A stretch of 64,000 nucleotides of DNA, from positions 3,421,001 to 3,485,000 of the forward strand of contig NZ_CP060084.1 in assembly GCF_014211975.1 (NCBI RefSeq), written 5' to 3'. This document shows positions 52,692-61,504 of this stretch, piece by piece. Source of the DNA: Teredinibacter haidensis. Its GTDB lineage: Bacteria; Pseudomonadota; Gammaproteobacteria; Pseudomonadales; Cellvibrionaceae. Numbering within the stretch: the first letter of the stretch is position 1; the number at the start of each line of letters is the position of its first letter. Below the pieces are notes generated by a model. It saw only the letters and a program-made list of their open reading frames with translations. It searched no databases and had not been told where the DNA came from. A program made the position numbers and the translations under genes.

Positions 52692-53567
52692 TTACGCTTC
52701 TGGGTTACGCGCTGAAATGGTATCGAAACCGCTGCGTAAGTGAATATCCCGCTGTGGAAAAGGAATTTCTATTTTGTATTTATGGAAGGCATCATCAATG
52801 GCCCATAGATAATCAGACGTGAGCGTAGTAGGCGCTTTAACTTGTTCCGGCGACACCCACACACCCAAAACAAAATTCAGGCTGTTATCACCAAAGCCGG
52901 TCATCCACACGATGGGTTCACGCCCTTTCTTTGAAAGGGTATAAGGTACGCTGATTGCGGCCTCGAGAACCGCTTTTTTAACCAAGCTTTTATCGGAACC
53001 GTAGGCCACACCGAATGGAATACGAAAACGACGTATATTTTCTTCAAGCGTCCAATTGGTAACCATACCGCCAATAAGCTCTGCGTTAGGCACCAATATA
53101 TCGACATTATCATTCGTACGAATTAGCGTTGAACGCATATTAATTTCAAGCACTTCGCCCACGACACCCGCTGACAGCTCTATAAAGTCCCCAACCTTTA
53201 AACTTCGCTCAAGCAAAATCACCAAGCCAGACACAAAATTGTTAACAATATTTTGCAAGCCTAAACCGATACCAACACCCAGCGCACCGGCAAGTATCGT
53301 CAGCTTACTTACATTGACGCCCAGGGCAGATACGGCCATTAAAAAGCCAGCTGCCAAAATAAAGTAATGCAGTATGCGGCCCAAGGCATACAACTGGGCC
53401 CCTGTCATGGCCGCGCCTCGCCCATATAGACGTTTTAGCCCGCGCTGAACGATTTTTGAGGCAACAAACGTAACGATAATAATGAGAAAAAAACTGAGCA
53501 GCCGCGCCAAGGTAAAACTAAAATCGCCAATCCGAATTAGTTCAAACTCCAACCAAAATAATGTCAT
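52692..53567 (-). CDS. MscS-family mechanosensitive channel
   Basis: The 291-residue protein has three membrane segments in its first 125 residues. The pore helix follows, ending in A-L-G-V-G-I-G-L-G-L-Q-N-I-V-N-N-F-V-S-G, and then the beta domain with L-L-E-R-S-L-K-V-G-D-F-I-E-L and V-P-N-A-E-L-I-G-G-M-V-T-N-W. This is the full MscS core, unlike the short homologue at 47526. It would open under membrane tension to release solutes. It lies 12 bases downstream of corA-like and probably belongs to the corA-CNNM-mgtE run. Confidence 0.9.
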   Translation of the reverse strand: MTLFWLEFELIRIGDFSFTLARLLSFFLIIIVTFVASKIVQRGLKRLYGRGAAMTGAQLYALGRILHYFILAAGFLMAVSALGVNVSKLTILAGALGVGIGLGLQNIVNNFVSGLVILLERSLKVGDFIELSAGVVGEVLEINMRSTLIRTNDNVDILVPNAELIGGMVTNWTLEENIRRFRIPFGVAYGSDKSLVKKAVLEAAISVPYTLSKKGREPIVWMTGFGDNSLNFVLGVWVSPEQVKAPTTLTSDYLWAIDDAFHKYKIEIPFPQRDIHLRSGFDTISARNPEA

Positions 53568-53579
53568 ATTGAGCGCCCT

Positions 53580-54587
53580 CTATATCCAACTTTTACGTCT
53601 AAAAAAAAGCAGCAACGTTGCTGCCAAAAATGCCATTACCCCCAAAAGAACAAAATACGAGTAGCGATACCCCAGCTCTGGGATATACTCGAAATTCATT
53701 CCATACAGGCCGGCTAAAAAACCCAGCGGGATAAACACCGCTGTAATAACGGTCAATACACGCATTGTCACGTTCAGCCGATGTGACGCAATTGACAAAT
53801 AGCCTTCTATTAAATCGCCACAAATATCGTAGTGCATTTGCACCAAAGTATAGAGGCGGACAAAGCGTTCGTGTAAATCATTTATCTCGTGATGAAAAGC
53901 CTGAAAACTCACCGAGCAAACATTTTCCGTTTCAACCCCTAAAGCTTCCGTAATCCCTTTATGGTAGTCAAAGACTCGGCGCAACTTCAACAAACGGGCC
54001 TTATACAAAGTTAACTCAGACAGCAATACATCGTCGCCATGAGCTTGCATTTCATCTTCAAGATCACTTAAACGGGATTCAAATTCCAGTACATTATCCA
54101 AATAGACAGAGGAAGACGCATGGAGAATATTCAATGCAATATGCATGGGCAGCAAATCATCACCGCTATCCATATTGAATTTCTTATGTTTTTTTAGCCT
54201 CTCTGGATCGTCGACTATACTCATAACCTCAGCCACACCTAGTGATTTACCTCGGTGCAGGGTAATCAAATAATTTCTCCCTATAAACAGAGAAATTTGC
54301 ATATGACCAAACTCAAGATTGCCGGCTACAGAGGAAATACCCCGGTAAAGAATAAAAGCGTAGTCATCAAAAAATTCAATTTTTGGCGGATGCCTTTTTC
54401 TTAACGTGTCCTCTACTGCAAGAGAGTGAATATCAAAATCGTTGAGAACCGAAATCACCTCTTCATGCTGATCGACATTAATATCAACCCATAATGTCGC
54501 ACCGCAATCGCGTGACCACTCATCACGAACACGACTGTAATCGATAGGCACCACCCCAGTTTTATTGAACAAATAGGCCGAATGCAT
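53580..54587 (-). CDS. CorA-family magnesium/divalent cation channel
   Basis: The 335-residue protein is chosen to start at 54587 because AGAGGG lies eight bases upstream; the longer frame would run back over the previous gene. It has the long helical cytoplasmic domain, a stalk helix and two C-terminal membrane helices. The signature Y-G-M-N-F-E follows the first membrane helix (near residue 296) and a basic K-S-W-I tail closes the chain, as in CorA/ZntB. It should form a pentameric channel for Mg2+, Co2+ or a related ion. It is one of three magnesium-type transporters in a row. Confidence 0.92.
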   Translation of the reverse strand: MHSAYLFNKTGVVPIDYSRVRDEWSRDCGATLWVDINVDQHEEVISVLNDFDIHSLAVEDTLRKRHPPKIEFFDDYAFILYRGISSVAGNLEFGHMQISLFIGRNYLITLHRGKSLGVAEVMSIVDDPERLKKHKKFNMDSGDDLLPMHIALNILHASSSVYLDNVLEFESRLSDLEDEMQAHGDDVLLSELTLYKARLLKLRRVFDYHKGITEALGVETENVCSVSFQAFHHEINDLHERFVRLYTLVQMHYDICGDLIEGYLSIASHRLNVTMRVLTVITAVFIPLGFLAGLYGMNFEYIPELGYRYSYFVLLGVMAFLAATLLLFFRRKSWI

Positions 54588-54603
54588 AATATTACCCTCT
54601 ATT

Positions 54604-55653
54604 TTAATGACCCGTGGCTTCAGCTTTTTCCTGCGCCGCGCCAATCCCCTTCATTAACCTGCCCAATATATCGGCTCCCGTGATGATACGACGCTGGTTT
54701 CCCGACCAGACTAAAATGATATCTTGATCGAGAACATCATCCGAGTGTGTTTCACTTTCTTGCGCATCTTTTAAGAATTGCATTGCACCACCGAGCGTTA
54801 CTTTCAGATCTTCGATAACGACCGGGCGATGGCAATAACTATAGATATCAGTTTTCCCCGTATCCAATACTGCGGATCGAATAAACCCATCGGCATCCAG
54901 CACCAACCTTGGATATTCATTTTCATCTACCACCACAACCCATTTATGCCCAGACTGATGTATCACTTTCAGAAAACCATCAAACTCCTCTTCGCCTTGC
55001 TCGGGGAATATTGGCAGATCGAGCTTGCAGGGACGAGCGATAATACTGGCAGGATCTAGCGGCTCCCCCTCCTGGGTAACCGATATTTCATCTACAGAGA
55101 GAAAATTCAGTGCACCAACACCCTCCACATGAACAACTTCAGCTTCGTCCGCCTCCACGTGCGCAACGATAAGTGCTTTAAGCTCTTTCTCCCGGAAGTA
55201 AGTAATACCTTCCCGCCCGAGCCAGCCATCCAGAATCAGCGATGTAAACTTTGCCACTGGAAATAAAATAATCTGATAAAAACGAACTATAGGCGTAAGG
55301 AACGAAGCCACTTTAAGCGCATTACGAGAAAAATAGGCCTGTGGAAATATTTCACCTAAAAAGGTAATGGCAATTGTCGAGAATAGAAAAGCGTAAACAC
55401 CCACCAAAACAGAATCGGAAAGCAGCGTAAGCATTACGTTAATCGAAACATTGCCCCAAAGAATCGTGGCCAGTAAGAAATTGGAATCCTCGCGCATAGC
55501 TAAAATTTTGCTGGCATTTTTATTACCGCGCTTTGACTCAACCTCCAACTGCAATCGGCTTAAGCTAAACAGAGCTAGGTTCAGCCCAGAAAAAACAGCG
55601 GACTGGCTAAGGCAAAACACGATCCCCATCCAGGCAAAAATCTCATGAGTCAT
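54604..55653 (-). CDS. CNNM/CorB-like (DUF21) membrane protein
   Basis: The 349-residue protein has an N-terminal DUF21 domain: a first membrane helix, S-G-L-N-L-A-L-F-S-L-S-R-L-Q-L-E near residue 25, L-L-A-T-I-L-W-G-N-V-S-I-N, and F-L-G-E-I-F-P-Q-A-Y near residue 100. A CBS-pair-like region follows (about 190-330). CorB/CorC/CNNM proteins act in magnesium or cobalt efflux or regulate other Mg transporters. It lies between corA-like and mgtE genes on the same strand, with gaps of 10 and 16 bases. Confidence 0.87.
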   Translation of the reverse strand: MTHEIFAWMGIVFCLSQSAVFSGLNLALFSLSRLQLEVESKRGNKNASKILAMREDSNFLLATILWGNVSINVMLTLLSDSVLVGVYAFLFSTIAITFLGEIFPQAYFSRNALKVASFLTPIVRFYQIILFPVAKFTSLILDGWLGREGITYFREKELKALIVAHVEADEAEVVHVEGVGALNFLSVDEISVTQEGEPLDPASIIARPCKLDLPIFPEQGEEEFDGFLKVIHQSGHKWVVVVDENEYPRLVLDADGFIRSAVLDTGKTDIYSYCHRPVVIEDLKVTLGGAMQFLKDAQESETHSDDVLDQDIILVWSGNQRRIITGADILGRLMKGIGAAQEKAEATGH

Positions 55654-55663
55654 TTTTATTCTC

Positions 55664-57001
55664 TTATAAAATTAGGGCGCCCAGCCCCAGAAATACCAAA
55701 AACCCCACAACATCGGTAACCGTTGTGAGAATAACCGAACCAGATATGGCCGGATCAATACTAAGCTTTTTCAACACAAACGGAATATAAGTTCCCGACC
55801 ACGCTGCTGCCAAGCTGTTAATTATAATAGCCACACAAATAATTACGCCCAGCCACGCTGAATCAAACCAGTAAAACGCAACCAACGCAATTACCACCCC
55901 CCAAATCAAACTGTTAATCAGGGCAATATAAATCTCTTTTTTGAGTACCAATTTGATATTTGCATCGTTCAAATGGTTTAACACCAGACCCCGCACAGCA
56001 ACAGTTAATGTCTGACTACCAGCCACCCCCCCCATACTGGCAACCACAGGCATTAAGACCGCAAGGGCAATAACCTCTTGCAGCGTTGCCTCAAACAACC
56101 CAATTACGGTGGATGCTAAAAAAGCGGTTACAAGATTAAGCCCCAACCAAATTGCCCGCCGGTAAGCCGCTACTGGCACGGGCGTAAACAGATCTTCCTC
56201 TTCGGAGTTCGATTCACTTACCCCTCTGTCGACAAGCTCCGTTTTAACTTCGTGAACAATGGCGCGAACAGAAATCGCACCCAACAGGGTTTTCTCTTTC
56301 ACTACCGGCAACCAACCACCGGAATCCAGCGCATCTAGAGTTTGCATTGCATCTCGCAAGTCATCGTCATGAAGCAGGGCTTTGCAATCCTGAGCCAAAT
56401 CTGACAACAGCTGCCCGGTTTCCGCCTGCAACAGTGCTGTAACCGCAACGCGCCCCAGATACTCGCCCTCTTCATTTACCACAAACACCGCATCAACATC
56501 ATAGTTACTGCGCTTGCGAAAACGCCGTAACACCGACTCCGCAGCGGTTGCAGGTAGCGCGCTAATGACCCGAGAAACCATAAAACGACCGACCTCAGCC
56601 TCACCGTAACTAAGTGCCTGCTCAAGGTCTTTCAGTACCCGCCCGCCCTGCTCCTGGAGGATGGCCGAGACCATATAACGTGGCAACACTGACGCTAAAC
56701 TTTTTAAATCGTCCGGGCTGGCGAACTGTTGCAGCAGCTCTTTCTCTTCTGCATCAAGCGACGCCACGAGGTTTCTCGCGGTCTCCTCCTGTAACAGGTG
56801 CAGCAGGGCCCAGTAAGACTCTGGGTTGAGAGTGCTCCAAACGGTATGACGTATGGCAACCGGTAATGATTCCAGCAGCACGCCCAGCTCTTCGTTTGGA
56901 ACTTCTGCAAGGAAGTCCAGATCGGCAACTGCACCGTCTTCAAGTAACGAAACCCGGTCTAAAACACGGGAAACAACGTCATTGATATTGAATTCCATCA
57001 T
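55664..57001 (-). CDS. mgtE: MgtE-family magnesium channel
   Basis: The chosen start (57001, with AGAGG about eight bases upstream) gives 445 residues. The N-terminal helical domain (about 10-125) is followed by a CBS pair (about 130-250: V-F-V-V-N-E-E-G-E-Y-L-G-R, then W-L-P-V-V-K). The five-helix membrane domain (about 285-445) contains P-V-V-A-S-M-G-G-V-A-G-S-Q-T-L and N-S-L-A-A-A-W-S-G-T-Y-I-P. MgtE is a dimeric Mg2+ channel gated by cytosolic Mg2+ bound at the CBS domains. It heads the mgtE-CNNM-corA-mscS run. Confidence 0.92.
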   Translation of the reverse strand: MMEFNINDVVSRVLDRVSLLEDGAVADLDFLAEVPNEELGVLLESLPVAIRHTVWSTLNPESYWALLHLLQEETARNLVASLDAEEKELLQQFASPDDLKSLASVLPRYMVSAILQEQGGRVLKDLEQALSYGEAEVGRFMVSRVISALPATAAESVLRRFRKRSNYDVDAVFVVNEEGEYLGRVAVTALLQAETGQLLSDLAQDCKALLHDDDLRDAMQTLDALDSGGWLPVVKEKTLLGAISVRAIVHEVKTELVDRGVSESNSEEEDLFTPVPVAAYRRAIWLGLNLVTAFLASTVIGLFEATLQEVIALAVLMPVVASMGGVAGSQTLTVAVRGLVLNHLNDANIKLVLKKEIYIALINSLIWGVVIALVAFYWFDSAWLGVIICVAIIINSLAAAWSGTYIPFVLKKLSIDPAISGSVILTTVTDVVGFLVFLGLGALIL

Positions 57002-57154
57002 CGTATCAACCTCTGCATTACCCGCGAAGGGAGCTAAAAACCTACAAGTGGTTATGGACGAGGAAAAACGACAAAAAGTCACATTATTTTATTGTGACTT
57101 TTACACATAAATTTACGTCAGAACTAACAAATCCCGCTATTACCGAGCCCCTTC

Positions 57155-57406
57155 ATGAACTCAGAGAAACAGCAAGACGACGCTTCCAGGCTGGAACAAC
57201 AGCTCAAAGCGTTACCACAAACAAACAAGGTGGGCTTATCACCCCAGCAGCTGGCAGACACGGCTGAACGACAGGAAAAAACCACCGAATTTTTGCGCTT
57301 AGGCGCTTTCGGTCTGTACGCCCTACTGCTGTCCTTTTTTGCACCCTTCGCACGCACCAGCCCCCGCCCCGCCGCCAAAGGAACACAACATGACACAAGA
57401 CATTAA
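57155..57406 (+). CDS. Small membrane protein, unknown function
   Basis: This 83-residue frame has a charged, helical N-terminal half rich in Gln (Q-Q-D-D-A-S-R-L-E-Q-Q-L-K-A-L-P) and one membrane helix (about 48-65). A basic Pro-rich tail follows that overlaps the next gene by 17 bases. No good ribosome binding site precedes the ATG, so its reality depends on the protein-like composition and its tight placement before the MscS-type channel gene. It could be a channel accessory peptide. Confidence 0.5.
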   Translation: MNSEKQQDDASRLEQQLKALPQTNKVGLSPQQLADTAERQEKTTEFLRLGAFGLYALLLSFFAPFARTSPRPAAKGTQHDTRH

Positions 57407-58223
57407 CCTCTGGTACACATCCCTGTCGGAATCTCTCACTACACTGCTAAACCAGTTTGCCACCTTTATTCCGCAACTGCTGGCTGCCGTAGTGATTCTG
57501 TTAATCGGTTATGTTGTCGCGAAAATACTGCGCTTTGCTGTCGCCACACTACTGACTAAAATCGGCCTTGATAAACTGGCCACCCACACCGGCATAGAAC
57601 ATCAACTACAGCGACTGGGAAACAAACTCTCTATTTCCGGCGCTATAGGTGTGCTCACATTCTGGATGGTCTGGCTGCTCTTTATTATTACCGCCGCTGA
57701 ATCCCTCGGGCTGCCGCAGTTAAGCCAGACAATGGATCACTTTGTCAGCTTTATACCCAAGATAATAGCCGCCACTTTAATCCTGCTATTTGGTATTGCC
57801 GCTGCCAACTTGGCCCGAAATTTTGTTTACAACGGTGCCAAAGCCGCGCGTTTTGAATTTGCCAAACCCGTCTCTAGCGCAGTATACGGGCTAACGCTTA
57901 TTCTGGTGATATCGCTTGCGATTAGTGAACTCGAAATTGAGACTCGCTTGCTCGACTATATCGTGAGTATACTGCTCGCATCTCTCGGTATTGCCGCCGC
58001 AATTTCACTGGGATTGGGCAGCCGCAATGCCTCCGAAAACATTCTCTATAGTGTTTACCTCACCGACTCCCTGCACCCCGGTGACAGCATAACCCTTAAA
58101 GATGGTCGCACCGGCAAAGTAATGCAACTTGGGCCCGTCGTTACCACCCTGGAAACACCTCAGGGCGGGCGGATTTTAGTTAACAACAAAGACCTTATTG
58201 AAGGCTTCACCATCCACCCCTAA
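57390..58223 (+). CDS. TM-helix/MscS-type channel protein
   Basis: From the ATG at 57390 (AAAGGA seven bases upstream) the product has 277 residues. It contains conserved TM-helix segments (L-L-I-G-Y-V-V-A-K-I-L-R near residue 35, then L-I-L-L-F-G-I-A-A-A-N-L near 128) and further membrane helices. The end is an MscS-like pore and beta strand (A-A-A-I-S-L-G-L-G-S-R-N-A-S, then L-H-P-G-D-S-I-T-L-K-D). It probably forms a small-conductance channel. An ECF sigma gene follows by 10 bases, so the two may share a transcript. Confidence 0.85.
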   Translation: MTQDINLWYTSLSESLTTLLNQFATFIPQLLAAVVILLIGYVVAKILRFAVATLLTKIGLDKLATHTGIEHQLQRLGNKLSISGAIGVLTFWMVWLLFIITAAESLGLPQLSQTMDHFVSFIPKIIAATLILLFGIAAANLARNFVYNGAKAARFEFAKPVSSAVYGLTLILVISLAISELEIETRLLDYIVSILLASLGIAAAISLGLGSRNASENILYSVYLTDSLHPGDSITLKDGRTGKVMQLGPVVTTLETPQGGRILVNNKDLIEGFTIHP

Positions 58224-58233
58224 ACAACTTTTA

Positions 58234-58806
58234 ATGACAGTAAAGGTGAAAACTAACCCACCAATAAAACTGGACGAACATAACGACCAGCAATTGGTGG
58301 AATACGCATTGCTGCGGTCGAATTATTCGTCTGCGGCATTCGCACACCTGTTCCATCGCTATCAGAATAAAATAGCCGCGTTTGTTGCCGCCCAAGTTTT
58401 TTATGATCGAGACGCCGTTGACGATATTGTTCAGGAAACATTTTTAAGCAGTTGGAATAAACTCGAGCAACTGAAGGACACCGCTAAATTTTTTTCCTGG
58501 ACGGTCTCCATCTCTAGAAATTTAACAATGGATTACCTGCGAAACAAACGGAAAAACGCCCAATTACTTGACTGGCTAACGCAGCAGGAAAACGAAGAGA
58601 TCGAAGCGCCCGCCGACACCAGCGAGCTAGAGAATATGCTGCTACTGCTGGACGAAGACGAACGTGAAGTGGCGGTTATGCGAGCGATCCTGGAGCTTTC
58701 CTTCGACGAAATTGCACAACAGCTAAGCATTACACTTAGCGCGGCAAAAATGCGGTATTACCGCGCCATAAAAAAATTGGGCGGCTTGGAACAGACGCAC
58801 CGCTAA
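58234..58806 (+). CDS. Orphan ECF-type RNA polymerase sigma factor
   Basis: The 190-residue protein contains region 2 (F-A-H-L-F-H-R-Y-Q-N-K-I, then D-I-V-Q-E-T-F-L-S-S-W and W-T-V-S-I-S-R-N-L) and region 4 (A-V-M-R-A-I-L-E-L-S-F-D-E-I-A-Q-Q-L). No anti-sigma gene is next to it, unlike the FecI-type factor at 1185. The 3' end overlaps that of the convergent DUF785 protease gene by four bases. Its position behind a tension-gated channel suggests control of envelope or osmotic stress genes; no target promoter was identified. Confidence 0.88.
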   Translation: MTVKVKTNPPIKLDEHNDQQLVEYALLRSNYSSAAFAHLFHRYQNKIAAFVAAQVFYDRDAVDDIVQETFLSSWNKLEQLKDTAKFFSWTVSISRNLTMDYLRNKRKNAQLLDWLTQQENEEIEAPADTSELENMLLLLDEDEREVAVMRAILELSFDEIAQQLSITLSAAKMRYYRAIKKLGGLEQTHR

Positions 58807-59240
58807 CTCTCGCTTCTGTCGAGTAAATATTCCTCCCCAGGGTCAACCACTACACGGCCAACCATCGCCTCCCTTCCCAACAACATTAGGTAGGTCATAC
58901 CGGAACGATCGGTAAGAGAGATTTCAATGGGCCACTCCCTGTCAGCAAGGCGTAGCAAAGTTTCAACAATATAGCGTTTTTCCCGCGTACTATTGGAACT
59001 CTTCACCGTCCGCTTCGCCAGGACTTTTGCTTCTCGACGAACAATAGCATCCACATTGTGGATATCCGGATGAATATCAAAACTTATCCAAAGCTCACCG
59101 TCATTATCGAACTCCACAATATTATCAACATGCAACGACGAAGTTTGCGCGCCGGTATCAATTCGTATATTAAGGCGTGTAATATTGAGTTCAGGAAGAT
59201 CACAAAACTCCAAAGCCCCTAGCATCAATTTATTCATCAT
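58803..59240 (-). CDS. RimK-associated retropepsin-like protease (DUF785, 'ATP-dependent zinc protease')
   Basis: The 145-residue protein starts at ATG 59240. It has the active-site-type motif R-I-D-T-G-A-Q-T-S-S-L-H near residue 27 and the family's R-Y-I-V-E-T-L-L-R-L-A-D, I-E-I-S-L-T-D-R-S-G-M-T-Y and L-L-G-R-E-A-M segments. Despite its database name the fold is that of retroviral-type aspartic proteases. Genes of this family often lie beside rimK; here rimK is 12 kb away, in the same region. It is a candidate to cleave RimK-made tags. Confidence 0.87.
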   Translation of the reverse strand: MMNKLMLGALEFCDLPELNITRLNIRIDTGAQTSSLHVDNIVEFDNDGELWISFDIHPDIHNVDAIVRREAKVLAKRTVKSSNSTREKRYIVETLLRLADREWPIEISLTDRSGMTYLMLLGREAMVGRVVVDPGEEYLLDRSES

Positions 59241-59249
59241 ATAGACCAA

Positions 59250-59715
59250 ACCATTCCAGACTCTCTGAAAATAATTTTTAAATTCGCCAATAACCCTTTT
59301 TAGCTCGAAGCCACATTGTGCGGCTTAAAGGTGGGCTAAGGGATCGATCCGAAGTTTACCCCGCTCCCGCATAGATGCTCGGCAACGGCCCTTTCTCATC
59401 AAGATAGGCACTTACTCCCCAAGCCTTCACTCAGGTCATTTTGCACGATACGCCCATCAATAATTCGCACCCCACGGCAGGCGATAGTGCGAAACCAAAC
59501 ATAGCCGTTGCGCCCGATTAACTCAAGACTTTAGTCCTCTTCCCCCACAATCAACCATCCCCCCCAAAAAAGCCCCCTCTAATTGTCGGCTATCATTTTT
59601 TTAAAATGGTATACAGTGGGCAAAACCTAAAGAAGGGAAGAGAAAAGTATTCTCTACTTCATAGCGTACCAAGAACGCCGGTAAGGGCGCCCAAGGTAAG
59701 CGACCTAAAAGAAAA
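59250..59715. other. Intergenic region with possible gene remnant
   Basis: The 466 bases between the DUF785 protease gene and rsgA hold no intact gene. A 43-codon open stretch on the minus strand at 59399-59530 resembles the end of an ABC ATPase. The rest shows stop codons in all frames and no clear terminator hairpin. Confidence 0.5.
59399..59530 (-). pseudogene. Possible remnant of an ABC-transporter ATPase C-terminus
   Basis: On the minus strand this stretch encodes ...T-I-A-C-R-G-V-R-I-I-D-G-R-I-V-Q-N-D-L-S-E-G..., similar in pattern to the last residues of LolD/MacB-type ATPases (R-I-x-D-G-R-I-V). A stop lies just upstream in frame and no start codon or Walker motifs are present. It could be a relic of a deleted transporter, or a coincidence of a short motif. 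Confidence 0.3.
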
Positions 59716-60762
59716 TTAACTCTCCCCCCGTTTATATTTATAGGATTCGCGCAGCACTTGTCGACACGAGCGAACAAACTGACGGTCATGCTCTCTACGC
59801 TCCGCAAGGCTAGCGGCATTCAGCGCCTGCTCCCTTAGTAGCTTGCGCCAATTTTTCAAACGTCGTTCATCCAGCACTCCCGTTGTTACGGCCTCTTGAA
59901 CCGCACAGCCAGGCTCGGCGTTATGCTGACAGTCACTGAACCGACAGTCCTCGGCCAACAAGGCGATATCGGCGAAAGCATGGCTTACACCCGCATCGCA
60001 ATCAGCAAGCTGTAACTCTCGCATTCCCGGAGTATCTAACAGTAAAGCGCCCTCTTTCATCGCGAATAATGATCGCCGGGTTGTAGTATGCCGCCCCTTG
60101 CAATCCGCCTCTCGAATACGGCTCGTCACTTGAATTTCCTCACCCAGCAAACGGTTGATGAGCGTCGACTTACCCGAGCCCGATGAGCCCAGCATTACCA
60201 GTGTTTTACCACTCGTACACCACGGTTTTAGCGCCGCAACACTCTCGGTACTCAGGCAATTGACGGCTTCAACCGCAAGCCTATCACCAAGGCCCAGCAC
60301 CTGGAGACGAAACTGATCGACCCTGTCGCACAAATCGCTTTTTGTTAACACCACCACCGGCTCGACGTCGGCCTCATAGGCGAGGCATAGATATCGCTCG
60401 ATACGATTCAAATTAAAATCGTCATTTAGCGAACAGGCAATGAATGCCGTATCTACATTTGCTGCAATCATCTGCTCTGTCAGTTTGGTGCCCGCTGCTT
60501 TACGACTAAAACAGCTTTTGCGCTCCAACATACGAATGAAACGATGATCCTTATCGAGTAACACCCAGTCGCCCACGGTTAACGGGGGCATAGAAGGCAC
60601 GTGTGGAATTAATAAGCCACCGCTCTCGGTTTCCAGTTCAAACAATGATTTGTGCTGCGAGAATATGCGAGCGGGAACAGACAGATCCCACTCTTCAAGA
60701 GAGAGTTGTTGATAGAAAAAAGCCTGCCAACCAAGGCTGGCCAAAAAAGAATGATCGGTCAC
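59716..60762 (-). CDS. rsgA: Ribosome biogenesis GTPase RsgA
   Basis: From the GTG at 60762 (AGGGG six bases upstream) the protein has 348 residues. It has an N-terminal OB fold, then a circularly permuted GTPase (V-V-L-T-K-S-D, later L-G-S-S-G-S-G-K-S-T-L-I-N and D-T-P-G-M-R-E-L). A C-terminal zinc finger carries C-R-F-S-D-C-Q-H-N...G-C. RsgA matures the 30S subunit by displacing RbfA and checking the decoding site. The longer frame to 60792 starts with TTG and lacks a binding site. Confidence 0.93.
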   Translation of the reverse strand: MTDHSFLASLGWQAFFYQQLSLEEWDLSVPARIFSQHKSLFELETESGGLLIPHVPSMPPLTVGDWVLLDKDHRFIRMLERKSCFSRKAAGTKLTEQMIAANVDTAFIACSLNDDFNLNRIERYLCLAYEADVEPVVVLTKSDLCDRVDQFRLQVLGLGDRLAVEAVNCLSTESVAALKPWCTSGKTLVMLGSSGSGKSTLINRLLGEEIQVTSRIREADCKGRHTTTRRSLFAMKEGALLLDTPGMRELQLADCDAGVSHAFADIALLAEDCRFSDCQHNAEPGCAVQEAVTTGVLDERRLKNWRKLLREQALNAASLAERREHDRQFVRSCRQVLRESYKYKRGES

Positions 60763-60857
60763 GATAAACCCCTGACGCTGATGCGTCACCAACTGAATTC
60801 AGAGGCATAGAATTGCCCCGGCGCTAGACCGGGAGAGATAAACGGAATACTGTAAAT

Positions 60858-61022
60858 TTAAACCGTTGTTTTAACCCGGCGTGAGTTTCCGATAAACACA
60901 ATCATAAACAACCCTCCACCGATAAGAAATGAATCTGAATAATAGCTCTGAACGTACTTAGGAACAATAGAAAAGACGGCCTGAACGTAAAACGCAAGCA
61001 AATCAATTTGTTTTGATGCCAT
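60858..61022 (-). CDS. Possible 54-residue membrane protein
   Basis: A minus-strand frame from an ATG at 61022 (AAAGGG just upstream) encodes two hydrophobic segments and ends in a basic tail (N-S-R-R-V-K). The composition is protein-like, but the length is small and no family is recognised. It is divergent from the PEP-CTERM gene. The rest of the 60793-61176 gap has only a short CCCCGG/CCGGG hairpin at 60816-60833. Confidence 0.3.
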   Translation of the reverse strand: MASKQIDLLAFYVQAVFSIVPKYVQSYYSDSFLIGGGLFMIVFIGNSRRVKTTV

Positions 61023-61176
61023 CAGCCCTTTTTTATACTGATAATGGGTATAAATACGTTTGATCCGCACATCAACTCACCCGTATTACAATACCAAGCT
61101 GATAGTTTTCAGTTTATCTCTCTTTCAGCTCTTCGTAGAAACACAAACTGAAGACCACATGGCAAGGAGGTCAATG

Positions 61177-61479
61177 ATGAACACGCATTTTTTAAGCAAT
61201 AAAGCCCTATTTTTTTCAACGGCCATAACAGTAATGGCAATATGTATCTCGGATCCGGCTTTTGCCCGTTCCTGTAACTCCCGGAGTGACTGCCCCGCAG
61301 ATGTAACCCGTGCAGACGGCTCTCGAACAGAGTATTTTTGCAGCGTTAACAAAACATGCGCGTGGATCACCGCTGGAGTTCCAACGGTTAGCATTCCAGA
61401 ACCCAGTAGTCTCAGCCTGATGATTGCGGGTCTTGCTGGCGTATATCTACAATCAAGAAAAAAAGCCAAGCGAAAATAA
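61177..61479 (+). CDS. Small PEP-CTERM-anchored secreted protein with Cys-rich domain
   Basis: The ATG at 61177 (or 61174) follows AAGGAGG at ideal distance, giving 100 residues. A signal peptide (about 1-28, ending A-F-A) is followed by a domain of about 45 residues with four cysteines (S-C-N, D-C-P, F-C-S, T-C-A). The end is a PEP-CTERM sorting signal: I-P-E-P-S-S, a hydrophobic helix and R-K-K-A-K-R-K. Exosortase would cleave at the PEP motif and hand the protein to the surface or matrix. No exosortase gene is in the window. Function is unknown. Confidence 0.82.
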   Translation: MNTHFLSNKALFFSTAITVMAICISDPAFARSCNSRSDCPADVTRADGSRTEYFCSVNKTCAWITAGVPTVSIPEPSSLSLMIAGLAGVYLQSRKKAKRK

Positions 61480-61504
61480 AAAACGCCATAACACAGCAAT
61501 AAAA

